DNA of 64,000 nucleotides from Chloroflexota bacterium (GCA_016191875.1 JACPVG010000002.1:1-64000); one strand, 5' to 3'. Counted from the stretch's first letter, positions 25,849 through 34,555 are shown. The notes: generated from the letters alone by a model not told the origin. Program-made: numbers and translations.

Positions 25849-28824
25849 TCAGGGCATGTACGTCGGCGCAAAGAAGCGGATATAGGGCGGTGCCAGCCCT
25901 TGCGTGCTGGCCGCGCTCTGCCCCACGCAGTCGCCGGCGTTGGGGCCATCCGCCACGCACGTGGGCAGCGTGACGATGTGCACCCAGGTCGGGCCGGGAT
26001 GCATCGGGAAAGGCGTCTGGTCGGCGTACACGAACTTGATCGGCCGCAGCTGACCGGTCTCCTGTTCATATTCACCGTTCAGCGTGGACCAGAAGATGTC
26101 GCACACCATCCCATCCCGGAAGAGCAGCGCCTTGCCGAACAGGCCGGGCTGGATGCTGATATCGATGATCGTTTCGGCCGCGTTGAGCGCCTTGTGTTCA
26201 GCGAACAGCACCACCACGTTGGCGAAGATTAGCTGCCGCCCGGTCAGCCGGTCCAGGCTGGGGAAGAAGTTCCCGGAGTTATCGGCGATGTCGTTGAAGC
26301 GCTGCCAGCCGCCCGAAAGCGGGTCGAACACCCACTTGGTGCGGTTGCTGCTGCTGTAGTACATGATCCATTCCGCCACCGGCACGCAGCCCTCCGGGAT
26401 GTCATACGAAAACTTGTTGCCGGAGTAGTTCAGGCCGCGCAGCGGCGGGTTCAATTGCTTGGCGATCTGCTGAATGAGGTTAATGCCCAGGAAGTTGGCG
26501 TTCAGGTCGTCGCCATCGCCTTCCTGCACGCTCACGCACGAGGGGATGTCCACTTCCGGCGACTTGCCGGCGTAGGCCAGGCACGAACCGGGGAACAACC
26601 AGTTGATGTATTTGTAAGGCTGACGGCCGGAGCGCACCGGGCCGATGCCGCCGCCGCCGTCGCCGCCGCCCGTGTCGCCGGTGTGCACGTTGCCGCCGAA
26701 CACCAGCCCGGCGTCGAAGTGCAGGTTGAGCAGCGGGCCCAGGTTGTGGCTGTAGATCACCAGCTGGCCGAAGCCGTCCACGTCGCTGTCTTCCTCGTCG
26801 TTCTGGTTGTTGTTCACATCCTGCTTGGTGAAGCCGAAGCCGGTGGGCGGTTCGAACAGCAGGCTGTAGGATTGGGCCGGGTCCAGGTTGGTGAAGGCGT
26901 AGAACCCGCTCAGGTCGGTCATCGTCTCGGCGATCTGGCCCAGGCCGGATTGCTTGAGGATGACCTTGACGTTGGGCACGCCGCGCTCGCCCTCGTCCTG
27001 CAGGCCGTTGCCGTTCATGTCAAACCACACGTAGTCGCCGATGGCGACCGTATCGGCGGGGGTCTCCGGCTCAACGTGCGGCTGTTCGGTGAGCAGCAGG
27101 CCGGCATCCACCGACATGTTATGGGCGGCCGTCATCTGGATGATGGGGCTGCGGCTGGTGGCCGGGTCGAAGTCGCTGTCCAGGTTATCGTCCGCGCCGG
27201 CGTCCATCATGGTCAGCGCGAAGCCGGGCGGCACCCGCACCTCGACGAAGTAGCGGTTGTCCGGCAGGGTGTCGAAGCCGTAGAGACCGTTCAGGTCGGT
27301 GGTGGTGCTTTCCAGCAAGTTCCCGGTCACAGCGTCGTACAGGTCCACGCACACCCCCGGCAGGCCGAGTTCGGCGATGTCCTGCACGCCGTCGCTGTCG
27401 GCATCCACCCACACCCGGTTGCCGAGGATGACGTTCTCATACGTGAAGGGTGCAGTGCGGATGGGGCAATCGCCCAGCGTGGGCGTGTAGGATTGCGGGA
27501 AAACGCCGTAGAACACGGTCATGAAGCGCGTCGAGCCTTCGCCGATGTAGATCTCGTAGATGATCGAGGCGAACGACAGGCCGGACTGCGGCCGCGCCGA
27601 GACCGGGAAGTTGGAGACCGAGAGCAGCACGGCCGGCAGGTTGAGGTTATCCGGGTCCGGCACCGGCAGGCCGGTAAGCGGGTTGTAGCCGGGCATGAAG
27701 TCTTCCTGCTCCGGGCCGCCCATCGGGGGGCCGCTTGGCGGCGGCGGACCGATGATGGCTTCTTCGTCCGGCGCTTCCGCGCCTTCGCCCAGCAGGCCGG
27801 CGTCGCGGGTCAGGTCGCTGTCCCCGTCATAGACGAACAGGTCGGTCAGCCCGTCGGGACCGGCGTCGCTGTCCATGCTGTCGTCGCTCCCCGCGTCCAT
27901 CACCGTAAAGGGAGCGGTCTCCACGGGGTCAAAGCCGATCTTGTACTCGCCGGCGGCCACGCCCACGAAGACGTAATAGCCTTCGCTGTTGGTGGTGGTG
28001 GTATCCACCAGCGTATCGTCTGGCAGGAACAGGGCGACGGTGGCGCCCGGCACGCCGGGTTCACCATCATCCTGGATGCCGTCGGCGTCCAGGTCGAACC
28101 ACACCCGGTCACCCAGCACGCCGGTCAGGCCGGTGACCACGACAACGGCCTCGGGGTTCTCGTCCAGCCATTCCTGCACATCTTCGGTGTCCATCACGCC
28201 TTCTTCGGGCGGGCTGTCGATGTCGGAGACTTCAGCCGATTCGCCGGGGCCAAGCGTGATCTCACCCGCATCGGTCTGGAGGGTGCAGGTGCCTTCCAGG
28301 CAAGTCATGGTGGCGATACCGGTACCCGGATCGTAACTCACGCCCATGTACGAGCCGCGCACCGAGGCCTGGCCGGAAGGGGTATCCACTTCCAGGCTGC
28401 CGCCGCCCAGGATGATGAACAGTTTTCCGGCCTCCAGCTGGATCTTCTTCAGCAGGTCGCCCTCTTCGGTTTCGATGGCGGTCAGGGTGAAGACCGACAG
28501 CGGGGTGACGCGCACGGTCGTGCCGTCTTCAAAGTCCAGGCGGGCGCGGCCGTCGTCGCCGGTCTTCACCGACCCACCGGGGTTCACCGCCGTGCCCAGT
28601 TGGGCGGGGGAGAAACCATCGGCCGCGCTGGGGCGCGCCTGCACGTCGCCGCTCAGGTCCCCCAGGGTGGCCGCCGGTAGGGCCGGCGCGCCGGCCGCCT
28701 CGGTTGGGGCCGTGTCGCCGCCGGTGGCTTCGCCGCCCGCACCGGGGAGGGTGCAGGCGGCCATAATGGCCGCCAGCGCGGTCAGGGCTATTAAGGAGAA
28801 GGGCAATTGTTTTGTAGTGCGCAT
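25849..28824 (-). CDS. Large lipoprotein: FecR domain, SdrD-type repeats and split DUF3048
   Basis: 991 residues from ATG 28824. The signal ends in a lipobox (AALAAIMAAC). A FecR domain (about 65-200) includes VKTGDDGRARLDF and GEITLGPGESAEV. Three SdrD/Cna-B-like modules follow, starting LGDRVWFDLDADGIQDDGE, LGNRVWVDADSDGVQD and IGDYVWFDMNGNGLQDEGE, each with a calcium-loop-like Asp pattern. DUF3048 is present in two parts: NPLTGLPVPDPDNLN with ARPQSGLSFASIIYE before module 2, and GKALLFRDG with PMHPGPTWVHIV at the end. Modules 2 and 3 are therefore inserted in DUF3048. Probably a surface or cell-wall protein. Confidence 0.9.
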   Translation of the reverse strand: MRTTKQLPFSLIALTALAAIMAACTLPGAGGEATGGDTAPTEAAGAPALPAATLGDLSGDVQARPSAADGFSPAQLGTAVNPGGSVKTGDDGRARLDFEDGTTVRVTPLSVFTLTAIETEEGDLLKKIQLEAGKLFIILGGGSLEVDTPSGQASVRGSYMGVSYDPGTGIATMTCLEGTCTLQTDAGEITLGPGESAEVSDIDSPPEEGVMDTEDVQEWLDENPEAVVVVTGLTGVLGDRVWFDLDADGIQDDGEPGVPGATVALFLPDDTLVDTTTTNSEGYYVFVGVAAGEYKIGFDPVETAPFTVMDAGSDDSMDSDAGPDGLTDLFVYDGDSDLTRDAGLLGEGAEAPDEEAIIGPPPPSGPPMGGPEQEDFMPGYNPLTGLPVPDPDNLNLPAVLLSVSNFPVSARPQSGLSFASIIYEIYIGEGSTRFMTVFYGVFPQSYTPTLGDCPIRTAPFTYENVILGNRVWVDADSDGVQDIAELGLPGVCVDLYDAVTGNLLESTTTDLNGLYGFDTLPDNRYFVEVRVPPGFALTMMDAGADDNLDSDFDPATSRSPIIQMTAAHNMSVDAGLLLTEQPHVEPETPADTVAIGDYVWFDMNGNGLQDEGERGVPNVKVILKQSGLGQIAETMTDLSGFYAFTNLDPAQSYSLLFEPPTGFGFTKQDVNNNQNDEEDSDVDGFGQLVIYSHNLGPLLNLHFDAGLVFGGNVHTGDTGGGDGGGGIGPVRSGRQPYKYINWLFPGSCLAYAGKSPEVDIPSCVSVQEGDGDDLNANFLGINLIQQIAKQLNPPLRGLNYSGNKFSYDIPEGCVPVAEWIMYYSSSNRTKWVFDPLSGGWQRFNDIADNSGNFFPSLDRLTGRQLIFANVVVLFAEHKALNAAETIIDISIQPGLFGKALLFRDGMVCDIFWSTLNGEYEQETGQLRPIKFVYADQTPFPMHPGPTWVHIVTLPTCVADGPNAGDCVGQSAASTQGLAPPYIRFFAPTYMP

Positions 28825-28955
28825 GTGGTTCCTGCCTGTCTGAGAATGGAAACCAAAGAGATTGCAGACTGCTGAAATCATTATACAGGAAGCGGTGGCC
28901 GGATTCCATGCCGGGAAAAATGGTAACATGGCGCTTCCCGAAGGAGGCACAAACG

Positions 28956-29303
28956 ATGAAACTGGCGGAAGCGGCGTTCTTTACCCCCGACGTGGAAGGC
29001 ATGACGGCGTTCTACCGGGCGCTGCTGGGCGCGGCGCCAATGGCCAAATCGGCAGATATGGCGATTTTCATGGCCGGGCAGACGAAGGTGTTCATTCACC
29101 GCACGTACCAGCCGGAAGAGGGCGGCCTGCCGCCCGAAAACCATCTGGCCTTCGCCGTGCCGGATGTGGACGGGGCCTGCGCCGGGATGGCCGCTGCCGG
29201 CATCCCGGTGGAGCGCGTTCCGCAGGATTACTACTGGGGCCGCTCGGCCTACCTGCGCGCCCCGGACGGCATGCTGATCGAGTTGATTCAGGAGGCCGGG
29301 TAG
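28956..29303 (+). CDS. VOC (glyoxalase/bleomycin-resistance fold) protein
   Basis: 115 residues, a single VOC module pair. It begins MKLAEAAFFTPDVEGMTAFY and ends with SAYLRAPDGMLIELIQ, the usual metal-Glu strand (IEL). The family includes glyoxalases, isomerases, dioxygenases and drug-binding proteins; the substrate cannot be set. Start: ATG 28956 with GGAGG about 10 bp upstream. It is divergent from the large lipoprotein gene with 131 bp between. Confidence 0.85.
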   Translation: MKLAEAAFFTPDVEGMTAFYRALLGAAPMAKSADMAIFMAGQTKVFIHRTYQPEEGGLPPENHLAFAVPDVDGACAGMAAAGIPVERVPQDYYWGRSAYLRAPDGMLIELIQEAG

Positions 29304-29421
29304 CCGGGTTTGGGGGTTCATCCTAGTTAGCAGGATATTCAGCGAACGGCCGGGCCCGTAAAATGAGATGGCACGCGCCGCCTGGCGCGTGGCGGCAGAG
29401 ATGCCGACCCTGGAGAAAACC

Positions 29422-30378
29422 ATGAAGGCCATCGTGTTCGAGAATTACCCCCGTTCAAACCGCCTGCGGCTGAGAGAAGTGGAGAAACCAACGCCCGCCG
29501 AGGATCAGGTGCTGGTCAGGGTCATCGCCGCCTCGGTGAATGCCGGCGACGCGCACCGCATCAAAGCGCCCTTGCCGCTGCGCTTCCTCCTGAGTCGGCT
29601 CATGGGGCCGAGGAACTCGCAGCTCGGCACGGACATCGCCGGGCGGGTGGAGGCCGTAGGCAGTGGGGTGACTGAGTTCAAGCCGGGGGACGAGGTGTTC
29701 GGCGTGTGCCCGGGCGCGTTCGCCGAGTTCGTGTGCGCCAAGGAGACCAAGCTGGCGCACAAACCGGCCAATGTATCCTTCGAGGCCGCCGCTGCATCCC
29801 CGGTGGTGGGCTTCACCGCCCTGCAGGGACTGAGGGACAGAGGGAACGTGCGCGCCGGGCAGAAGCTTTTGGTGAACGGGGCGACCAGCGGAGTGGGCAT
29901 GTTCGCCGTACAGTATGCCAAATCGGTGGGGGCGGAAGTCACCGGCGTTTCCAGCACCCGCAACCTGGAACTGGTGCGTTCGATGGGCGCCGACCATGTA
30001 GTGGACTACACCCGCCAGGATTTCACCCGGGAGGGCAAATACGACCTGATCTACGATGCCATCGGCAACCGTTCGGCGGGCGCCCTGCAGCGGGCGCTGG
30101 CCCCCAGGGGGCTGTGCGTGGTCGCCGGGTTCACGTCCTTCCCGCGCATGCTGGCAAACATCGTTCAGGCGCGGCTGTTGCGGGGGGACAGGAAGGTGGT
30201 GAACCAGAGCATTGCCCAGTCGCTCAAGGCGGACCTGCTGGTGATTCGGGATCTGCTGGAGCAGGGCAAGGTTGTCCCGCTCATTGAAAGGAGCTACCCC
30301 CTCAGCGAGACGGTGGACGCCATTCGCCTGGTTGGAACGCGCCGCGCCCGCGGGAAGCTGGTCATCACCATGAACTAA
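29422..30378 (+). CDS. Zinc-less MDR-type NAD(P)-dependent oxidoreductase (quinone reductase-like)
   Basis: 318 residues of the medium-chain dehydrogenase superfamily. The N-terminal GroES-like domain (VLVRVIAASVNAGDAHRIK, GTDIAGRVEAVGSGVTEF) lacks the catalytic zinc Cys/His. The nucleotide-binding motif is NGATSGVGMFAVQYAK. Such proteins reduce quinones or enones with NADPH. ATG 29422 has GGAG about 9 bp upstream and matches the family N-terminus MKAIVF. Confidence 0.88.
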   Translation: MKAIVFENYPRSNRLRLREVEKPTPAEDQVLVRVIAASVNAGDAHRIKAPLPLRFLLSRLMGPRNSQLGTDIAGRVEAVGSGVTEFKPGDEVFGVCPGAFAEFVCAKETKLAHKPANVSFEAAAASPVVGFTALQGLRDRGNVRAGQKLLVNGATSGVGMFAVQYAKSVGAEVTGVSSTRNLELVRSMGADHVVDYTRQDFTREGKYDLIYDAIGNRSAGALQRALAPRGLCVVAGFTSFPRMLANIVQARLLRGDRKVVNQSIAQSLKADLLVIRDLLEQGKVVPLIERSYPLSETVDAIRLVGTRRARGKLVITMN

Positions 30379-30382
30379 CGGC

Positions 30383-30410
30383 AATTACCACTTACCCGTT
30401 ACCAATTACG
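30383..30410. repeat. Heptamer (ARTTACC-type) array, 4 units
   Basis: AATTACC, ACTTACC, CGTTACC, AATTACG. It runs into the 3' end of the following minus-strand gene and supplies its last six codons and stop. Confidence 0.75.
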
Positions 30411-31138
30411 CCTTTCCAGATCGCCGCATCCACCTGCACGGCCAGCGCGCCCGCCGCCAGCATCGCTTCGGCCTGTTCCGCTGTATACACCCCGCCCGCG
30501 CCGATGACCGGCAGGCCCTGCCCGGCCAGCGACCCCACCGCCGCCAGCGCCGCCGGGTATACGCCCGGTCCGTAGAGCCGCCCGCGCACGGTCCCGTCAT
30601 TGAACGACGCTGCGCCCGGCAGCGGCCCCAGGCTCACCGCGCTGGCTCCGGCCGCCACGACCGCCGCGCCCAGATTGCAGGCTGCCAGCGAAAGGCGGGC
30701 AATGACCGGCAGTTCGCCCTGCGCCGCGGCGACGATTCCGGCTGCGGCGCGCGCGTCGAGCATCTCCGCCAGGCCCAGTTCCACCGCCAGCACATTCTCC
30801 AGCCCTTCCAACCGCCGCACCATCCCGCCGATTTCCTCCCGCGTTTCGGCCAGCAGGTGCACGATGACCGGCAGCGGGGCGCGCGCCCAGCGCCCGGCAA
30901 AGCGTTTGATGGCGGCCGAGAGGCCGGGGTTGGGCAGGCCGCTGTGCAGCAGCACCGCCCCCGGCGTGGCCCAAGCCAACCGCTGGCGGGCCGGGCTGTG
31001 CGCCCGGCGGCTGATGGGGTTGGTGATGAACGCGCCCAGTTTCTCCAGCGCCACAGGCCCGCGCGCCTCCGGCGCGAAGCCCAGGAACCCTGCGGCGTTC
31101 ATCAATGGATGCTTGAATTCCAGCGCGGGGTAGGTCAT
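30392..31138 (-). CDS. Dihydroorotate dehydrogenase-like TIM-barrel protein
   Basis: 248 residues. FKHPLMNAAGFLGFAPEA corresponds to the N-terminal strand of PyrD-type enzymes, and GLPVIGAGGVYTAEQAEAML to the phosphate-binding strands for FMN. It is shorter and more diverged than true PyrD (about 300): the usual catalytic Cys/Ser loop is not obvious, so it may be a paralogue with another role. The last codons (GVIGNG, stop) lie inside the heptamer repeat, which may have replaced the original C-terminus. ATG 31138 is preferred to TTG 31156, without clear RBS support. Confidence 0.75.
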   Translation of the reverse strand: MTYPALEFKHPLMNAAGFLGFAPEARGPVALEKLGAFITNPISRRAHSPARQRLAWATPGAVLLHSGLPNPGLSAAIKRFAGRWARAPLPVIVHLLAETREEIGGMVRRLEGLENVLAVELGLAEMLDARAAAGIVAAAQGELPVIARLSLAACNLGAAVVAAGASAVSLGPLPGAASFNDGTVRGRLYGPGVYPAALAAVGSLAGQGLPVIGAGGVYTAEQAEAMLAAGALAVQVDAAIWKGVIGNG

Positions 31139-31213
31139 TTGGGAGTCAAAGGTCAACGGGTCGCCGGGTCAACGCGGGTCACGAAGACATGGGTTCCTCG
31201 TTGACCGATCGCT

Positions 31214-31771
31214 TCACGATTCCAACCACACCGGCAGGTGGCCGAGGGCGATGAACCCCTGCCACGTCTCCGGGTCGCCCTCGGTGAAGATGGCCGCTTC
31301 CAGCGTCACCTGCGCCCCGGCCTTCTCCATCACGGCCCGCATGCCCTTCTGCGTCGAACCGGTGCTCACCACGTCGTCCACCAGCGCGGCGCGCTTGCCT
31401 TTCAGCAGGGCGTGATCCTTCTCGTCCAGATAAAGGGTTTGCGGTATTCCGGTGGTGATACTGACCGTCTCGGCCGAGATAGCCGCGCCCATGTAGGGCT
31501 TGTAGATTTTGCGCAACACCACATAGGGCTTGCGCGCCGCCACCGACAGCGCATGCGCCAGCGGGATGCTCTTGGCCTCGGCGGTCACCAGCACATCATA
31601 AGCATCGCCCGGCAGGCGGGCGGCCAATTCCCCGGCGGCGGCCTGCACAAACTCGGTATCGCCCAGGATGTTGAGGATGGCGATGGTCACGCCCGGCGCG
31701 ACCTCGAACAGCGGCAACTGGCGGGTAACGCCGGCCACCGTCACGGCATGTGTCTTGCGGGTTTCGCTCAT
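31214..31771 (-). CDS. Adenine/purine-type phosphoribosyltransferase
   Basis: 185 residues of a type I PRTase. The PRPP-binding motif is AALVDDVVSTGSTQKGMRAV; VTAEAKSIPLAHALS is the N-terminal substrate region and VVLRKIYKPYMG the flexible loop. Size fits adenine PRTase (about 170-180), but xanthine or hypoxanthine cannot be excluded. Start: ATG 31771 with AAGGAG at 7 bp. It lies 75 bp upstream of the PyrD-like gene in the same direction, a possible nucleotide-salvage pair. Confidence 0.88.
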   Translation of the reverse strand: MSETRKTHAVTVAGVTRQLPLFEVAPGVTIAILNILGDTEFVQAAAGELAARLPGDAYDVLVTAEAKSIPLAHALSVAARKPYVVLRKIYKPYMGAAISAETVSITTGIPQTLYLDEKDHALLKGKRAALVDDVVSTGSTQKGMRAVMEKAGAQVTLEAAIFTEGDPETWQGFIALGHLPVWLES

Positions 31772-31839
31772 GGCGCGCTCCTTGTGCAGGCTGCCGGAAT
31801 TATAACCATTCGGCGGGATGGACATGAAAACAAAGGGAC

Positions 31840-31860
31840 AATTACCAGTTACCAATTACC
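31840..31860. repeat. Heptamer (ARTTACC) array, 3 units
   Basis: AATTACC, AGTTACC, AATTACC, immediately upstream of the zinc-ribbon cassette. The TTACCA at 31849-31854 is positioned as a -35 box for the TATAAT downstream. Confidence 0.75.
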
Positions 31861-31878
31861 TCTCCACCGCCGTATAAT
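31849..31878 (+). promoter_or_regulatory. Promoter of the zinc-ribbon cassette; leaderless transcript likely
   Basis: TTACCA (31849-31854), 18 bp, TATAAT (31873-31878). Only six bases separate the -10 box from ATG 31885, so transcription would begin at or next to the start codon. Confidence 0.6.
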
Positions 31879-31884
31879 ATCCGC

Positions 31885-32691
31885 ATGAGCGACGCGCAAC
31901 CCACCACCAAGTTCCAATGTACCCAGTGCGGCGGCGAACTGAAGCCCGACCAGGGCCAGCTCTTCCTCACCTGCCCGTTCTGCGGCTCCACCGTCTATCT
32001 GGATAAATCCAAAGTTGTGTTCCATTGGTACGTTGCGCCCACGCTCGACGAGGCCAAAGCGCGCGGCGCGCTGGCGCGCTGGATGTCCGGCAACGAGACC
32101 GTCAAAGACCTGGACAAGAAGGCCCGCCTCGGCGGCGTCTCCTTCCGCTACTTCCCGCTCTGGTACTTCAAACACAAAGACGCCGGTGGCCGCGAGCGCA
32201 TCACCCTCCAGCCGGCGGCCGCCACGTCGGTCACCGAGGTGGCCCACCTGCAATTGCCGCCCGGCGACCTGCGCAAATACGAAGACCGCCTGGACAACGA
32301 CTCCGAGCCGCCCAGCGTGCCGCTGGACGCCGCCCTGGAATGGGCCCGGCGCGGCCCGGCCGTCAAGGAAACCCCCGCCGAGAGCGCCCTGGTGCACGTG
32401 CCGCTCTACACCTTCAAGTACGAGTTCAGCGGCGAGACCTACACCGCGCTGGTGGACGCCGCCAGCGGCAAGGTGCTGGCCAACATCTACCCGGAAAAGG
32501 CCGAGGCCCCCTACCAGCTGGTGGGCGGGCTGGCGGCCGCCATCTTCCTCGGCCTCGCCGCCATCCCGGTGGCGGGCGCCTTCTTCGGCGACGACGGCGC
32601 CATGATCGGCTTCGCGGTGTGTTCGGCCCTGGGCATCCCTGCCGGGCTGGGGCTGATGGCCCTGGCCGCCTACGTCTCCCAGAAGGTGTGA
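31885..32691 (+). CDS. Zinc-ribbon membrane protein A of a three-gene cassette
   Basis: 268 residues, family not recognised. The N-terminal zinc ribbon is CTQCGGELKPDQGQ followed by CPFCG (Cys12, Cys15, Cys30, Cys33). A central soluble region (FRYFPLWYFKHKDAGG, LYTFKYEFSGETYTALVD) is followed by two hydrophobic segments at the C-terminus. The repeated PLWYF/Y phrase and the VDAASGKVLANIYPEKAE strand recur in protein B, so A and B are paralogues. No ribosome binding site is needed if the mRNA is leaderless. Confidence 0.85.
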   Translation: MSDAQPTTKFQCTQCGGELKPDQGQLFLTCPFCGSTVYLDKSKVVFHWYVAPTLDEAKARGALARWMSGNETVKDLDKKARLGGVSFRYFPLWYFKHKDAGGRERITLQPAAATSVTEVAHLQLPPGDLRKYEDRLDNDSEPPSVPLDAALEWARRGPAVKETPAESALVHVPLYTFKYEFSGETYTALVDAASGKVLANIYPEKAEAPYQLVGGLAAAIFLGLAAIPVAGAFFGDDGAMIGFAVCSALGIPAGLGLMALAAYVSQKV

Positions 32692-32695
32692 CCCG

Positions 32696-33733
32696 ATGAG
32701 CGACTCCGCTGCCCAGGGCATTGCCTGCCCCAACTGCGCCGGGATGGTCGTCATCCCCGAAGGCCAGGTCATCGTCATCTGCCCCTATTGCGAAATGCGC
32801 TCGCTGGTGAAAGGCGAGCGCGGCCTGCGCCGCTACCAGGCCGCGCGCAAGATCGAACGCCAGGACGCCGAGAAAGCCCTGCGCGCCTTCCTGGGCGGCA
32901 AGATGCAGGTGGCCCGCAACGCCGCCCGCATCGCCCAGGTGCAGGAGACCTTCCTGGCCTACCTGCCGTTCTGGGCCGCCTGGGCGCGCGTCCTCGGCTG
33001 GGTGTTCGGCGAGGAAAAGGTCGGCTCGGGCAAGAATACCCGCTACGAGCCGCGCGAGGTCAAGATCGCCCAGGAGATGGATTGGAACAGCCCGGCGCTG
33101 GACGTGGGCGAATTCGGCGTGACGCGCATCTCGCTGGCCGGGCGCGAGTTGCAGCCGGTGAACTGGGACCTGCTGCACAGCGAGGGCATGGTCTTCGAGC
33201 CGGTGGGCGTGGAAGGCGACGCCCGCGCCGCCGCCTCCGGCGATTTTCACAAGCGCGCCTCCAAACTGGCCGACCTCGACCGCGTGTCGCAGACCTTCAC
33301 CCGCACCACCCGCCAGCGCTTCGGCCTGGTGTATTACCCCCTCTGGGTGGTGCGCTATGCCTACCGCGGGCGCGTCTTCCAGATCGTGGTGGACGGCGTG
33401 GACGGCCAGGTCTTGTACGGCAAGGCGCCCGGCAGTACGCTCTTCCGCTCGGCGGCGCTGGTGGCCGGCATGGCCGCCGGGGCCGTGCTGGCGGTGGATG
33501 GCGGCTCGCTGGCCGCCTACCTGGCCTTCACCTCATCCGATGACGATTCGCTTGGGCTGCTGGCGCTGGGCGGCGGCGCGGCGGTGGTCGGCTTCGGCCT
33601 GATGGCGGGCGGCTACCGCGCCTTCCGCTACGGCGAACATTACGAATACCGGCGCGGCGACAAGGTCATGCGGCGCAGGCAGCGGGTGATTAGGGAAGGC
33701 GGGGTGCGCCGCGCCCTGGAGGAGACCACATGA
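32696..33733 (+). CDS. Zinc-ribbon membrane protein B
   Basis: 345 residues. Zinc ribbon CPNCAGMVVIPEGQ plus CPYCE at the N-terminus, a long middle domain (LPFWAAWARVLGWVFGEEKV, then YYPLWVVRYAYRGRVFQIVV DGVDG), two C-terminal hydrophobic segments and a basic tail (KVMRRRQRVIREGG). It begins 4 bp after protein A and ends with an ATGA overlap into protein C. Paralogue of A with an enlarged middle domain. Function unknown. Confidence 0.85.
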   Translation: MSDSAAQGIACPNCAGMVVIPEGQVIVICPYCEMRSLVKGERGLRRYQAARKIERQDAEKALRAFLGGKMQVARNAARIAQVQETFLAYLPFWAAWARVLGWVFGEEKVGSGKNTRYEPREVKIAQEMDWNSPALDVGEFGVTRISLAGRELQPVNWDLLHSEGMVFEPVGVEGDARAAASGDFHKRASKLADLDRVSQTFTRTTRQRFGLVYYPLWVVRYAYRGRVFQIVVDGVDGQVLYGKAPGSTLFRSAALVAGMAAGAVLAVDGGSLAAYLAFTSSDDDSLGLLALGGGAAVVGFGLMAGGYRAFRYGEHYEYRRGDKVMRRRQRVIREGGVRRALEETT

Positions 33734-34269
33734 GCCAGCCCATTTTGCTCGTCGCCCTCAAATGCCCGCAGTGCGGCACGCCTGTGCCCGCCCAGCTCGA
33801 CGAGGTCGCCTGGGCCTGCGCCACCTGCAAGACCGGCCTGCTGCTGGATGAGGAAAAGGGCCTGGTCAGACACCCTATCCACTTCCAGGAAGGTTTGCCC
33901 GAACACCTGCCCGGCCGCCCGTTCTGGGTGGCCCAGGGGAAGGTCACGCTCGACCGCCAGTCGCGCAACCTGTTCGACAAGGACAGCGAGTCGGCCCGCT
34001 TCTGGGGCGAGCGGCGGCCGTTCTTCGTCCCCGCCTGGGCCTGCGATGTGGATGAACTGGTGGATGCCGCCATTGCCCTGCTGCAAACCCCTCCAACGCT
34101 CAAAGACGGCCCGCCGGCCCCCTTCCAGCCGGTGGTCATGCCGCCCGGCGACATGCTGCCTGTGGCCGATTACATCGTCGTCGGCGTCGAGGCCCTGCGC
34201 AAGGACCAGTTGAAGAAACTCGACTTCACCCTCGACCTCGGCGAGCCGGAGTTGTGGATTCTGCCGTAA
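33730..34269 (+). CDS. Zinc-ribbon protein C
   Basis: 179 residues. N-terminal CPQCGTPVPAQL with CATCK forms the third zinc ribbon of the cassette. The remainder (FFVPAWACDVDELVDAA, YIVVGVEALRKDQLKKLDF) is soluble with no membrane segment, unlike A and B. The ATGA overlap with B indicates coupled translation. The three proteins probably act together at the membrane; no enzyme motif is visible. Confidence 0.83.
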   Translation: MSQPILLVALKCPQCGTPVPAQLDEVAWACATCKTGLLLDEEKGLVRHPIHFQEGLPEHLPGRPFWVAQGKVTLDRQSRNLFDKDSESARFWGERRPFFVPAWACDVDELVDAAIALLQTPPTLKDGPPAPFQPVVMPPGDMLPVADYIVVGVEALRKDQLKKLDFTLDLGEPELWILP

Positions 34270-34297
34270 TTTGGCAGTATTCGGGAGCGATGACCAG

Positions 34298-34506
34298 ATG
34301 GCAACATATAGACAAGTACAAGACTATGTAAAAGCCAAACACGGATTCATCCCAAAGACTTGCTGGATTGCAGATGCCAAAGAGCAATCTGGACTAGTAG
34401 TGAAACGAGCATGGAATCGCCGCACCGAGAGCGAAAAGTCCCCTGTCCTGATAAGAGAAGGCTAATGGCGATTCAAGACGCATTCCGATACTTCAAAATG
34501 ATTTAG
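34298..34506 (+). pseudogene. Small conserved gene with a -1 frameshift
   Basis: ATG 34298 opens MATYRQVQDYVKAKHGFIPK and TCWIADAKEQSG, matching from memory a widespread small uncharacterised protein of about 70 residues. The frame runs off after KSPVLIREG (TAA 34463-34465). If one C is restored to the CCCC run at 34440-34443, the frame continues as PCPDKRRLMAIQDAFRYFKM to TAG 34504-34506, which is the expected family C-terminus. So the gene is interrupted by loss of one base, either real decay or an assembly error. Confidence 0.75.
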
Positions 34507-34526
34507 GCCAGACTCTGTTGGTGCCC

Positions 34527-34555
34527 GTAGGGACAGGTTTCAAACCTGTCCCTAC
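34527..34555. repeat. GTAGGGACAGG-type palindromic repeat
   Basis: GTAGGGACAGGTTT and its complement AAACCTGTCCCTAC with one central base. Same outer arms as the repeat at 21704-21748. Confidence 0.8.

Noticed and set aside
26455-28680. A 741-codon open frame antisense to the FecR/SdrD lipoprotein
   Set aside because: Repetitive Val/Gly/His/Ala composition of a codon-biased reverse strand; the minus-strand protein has clear domains.
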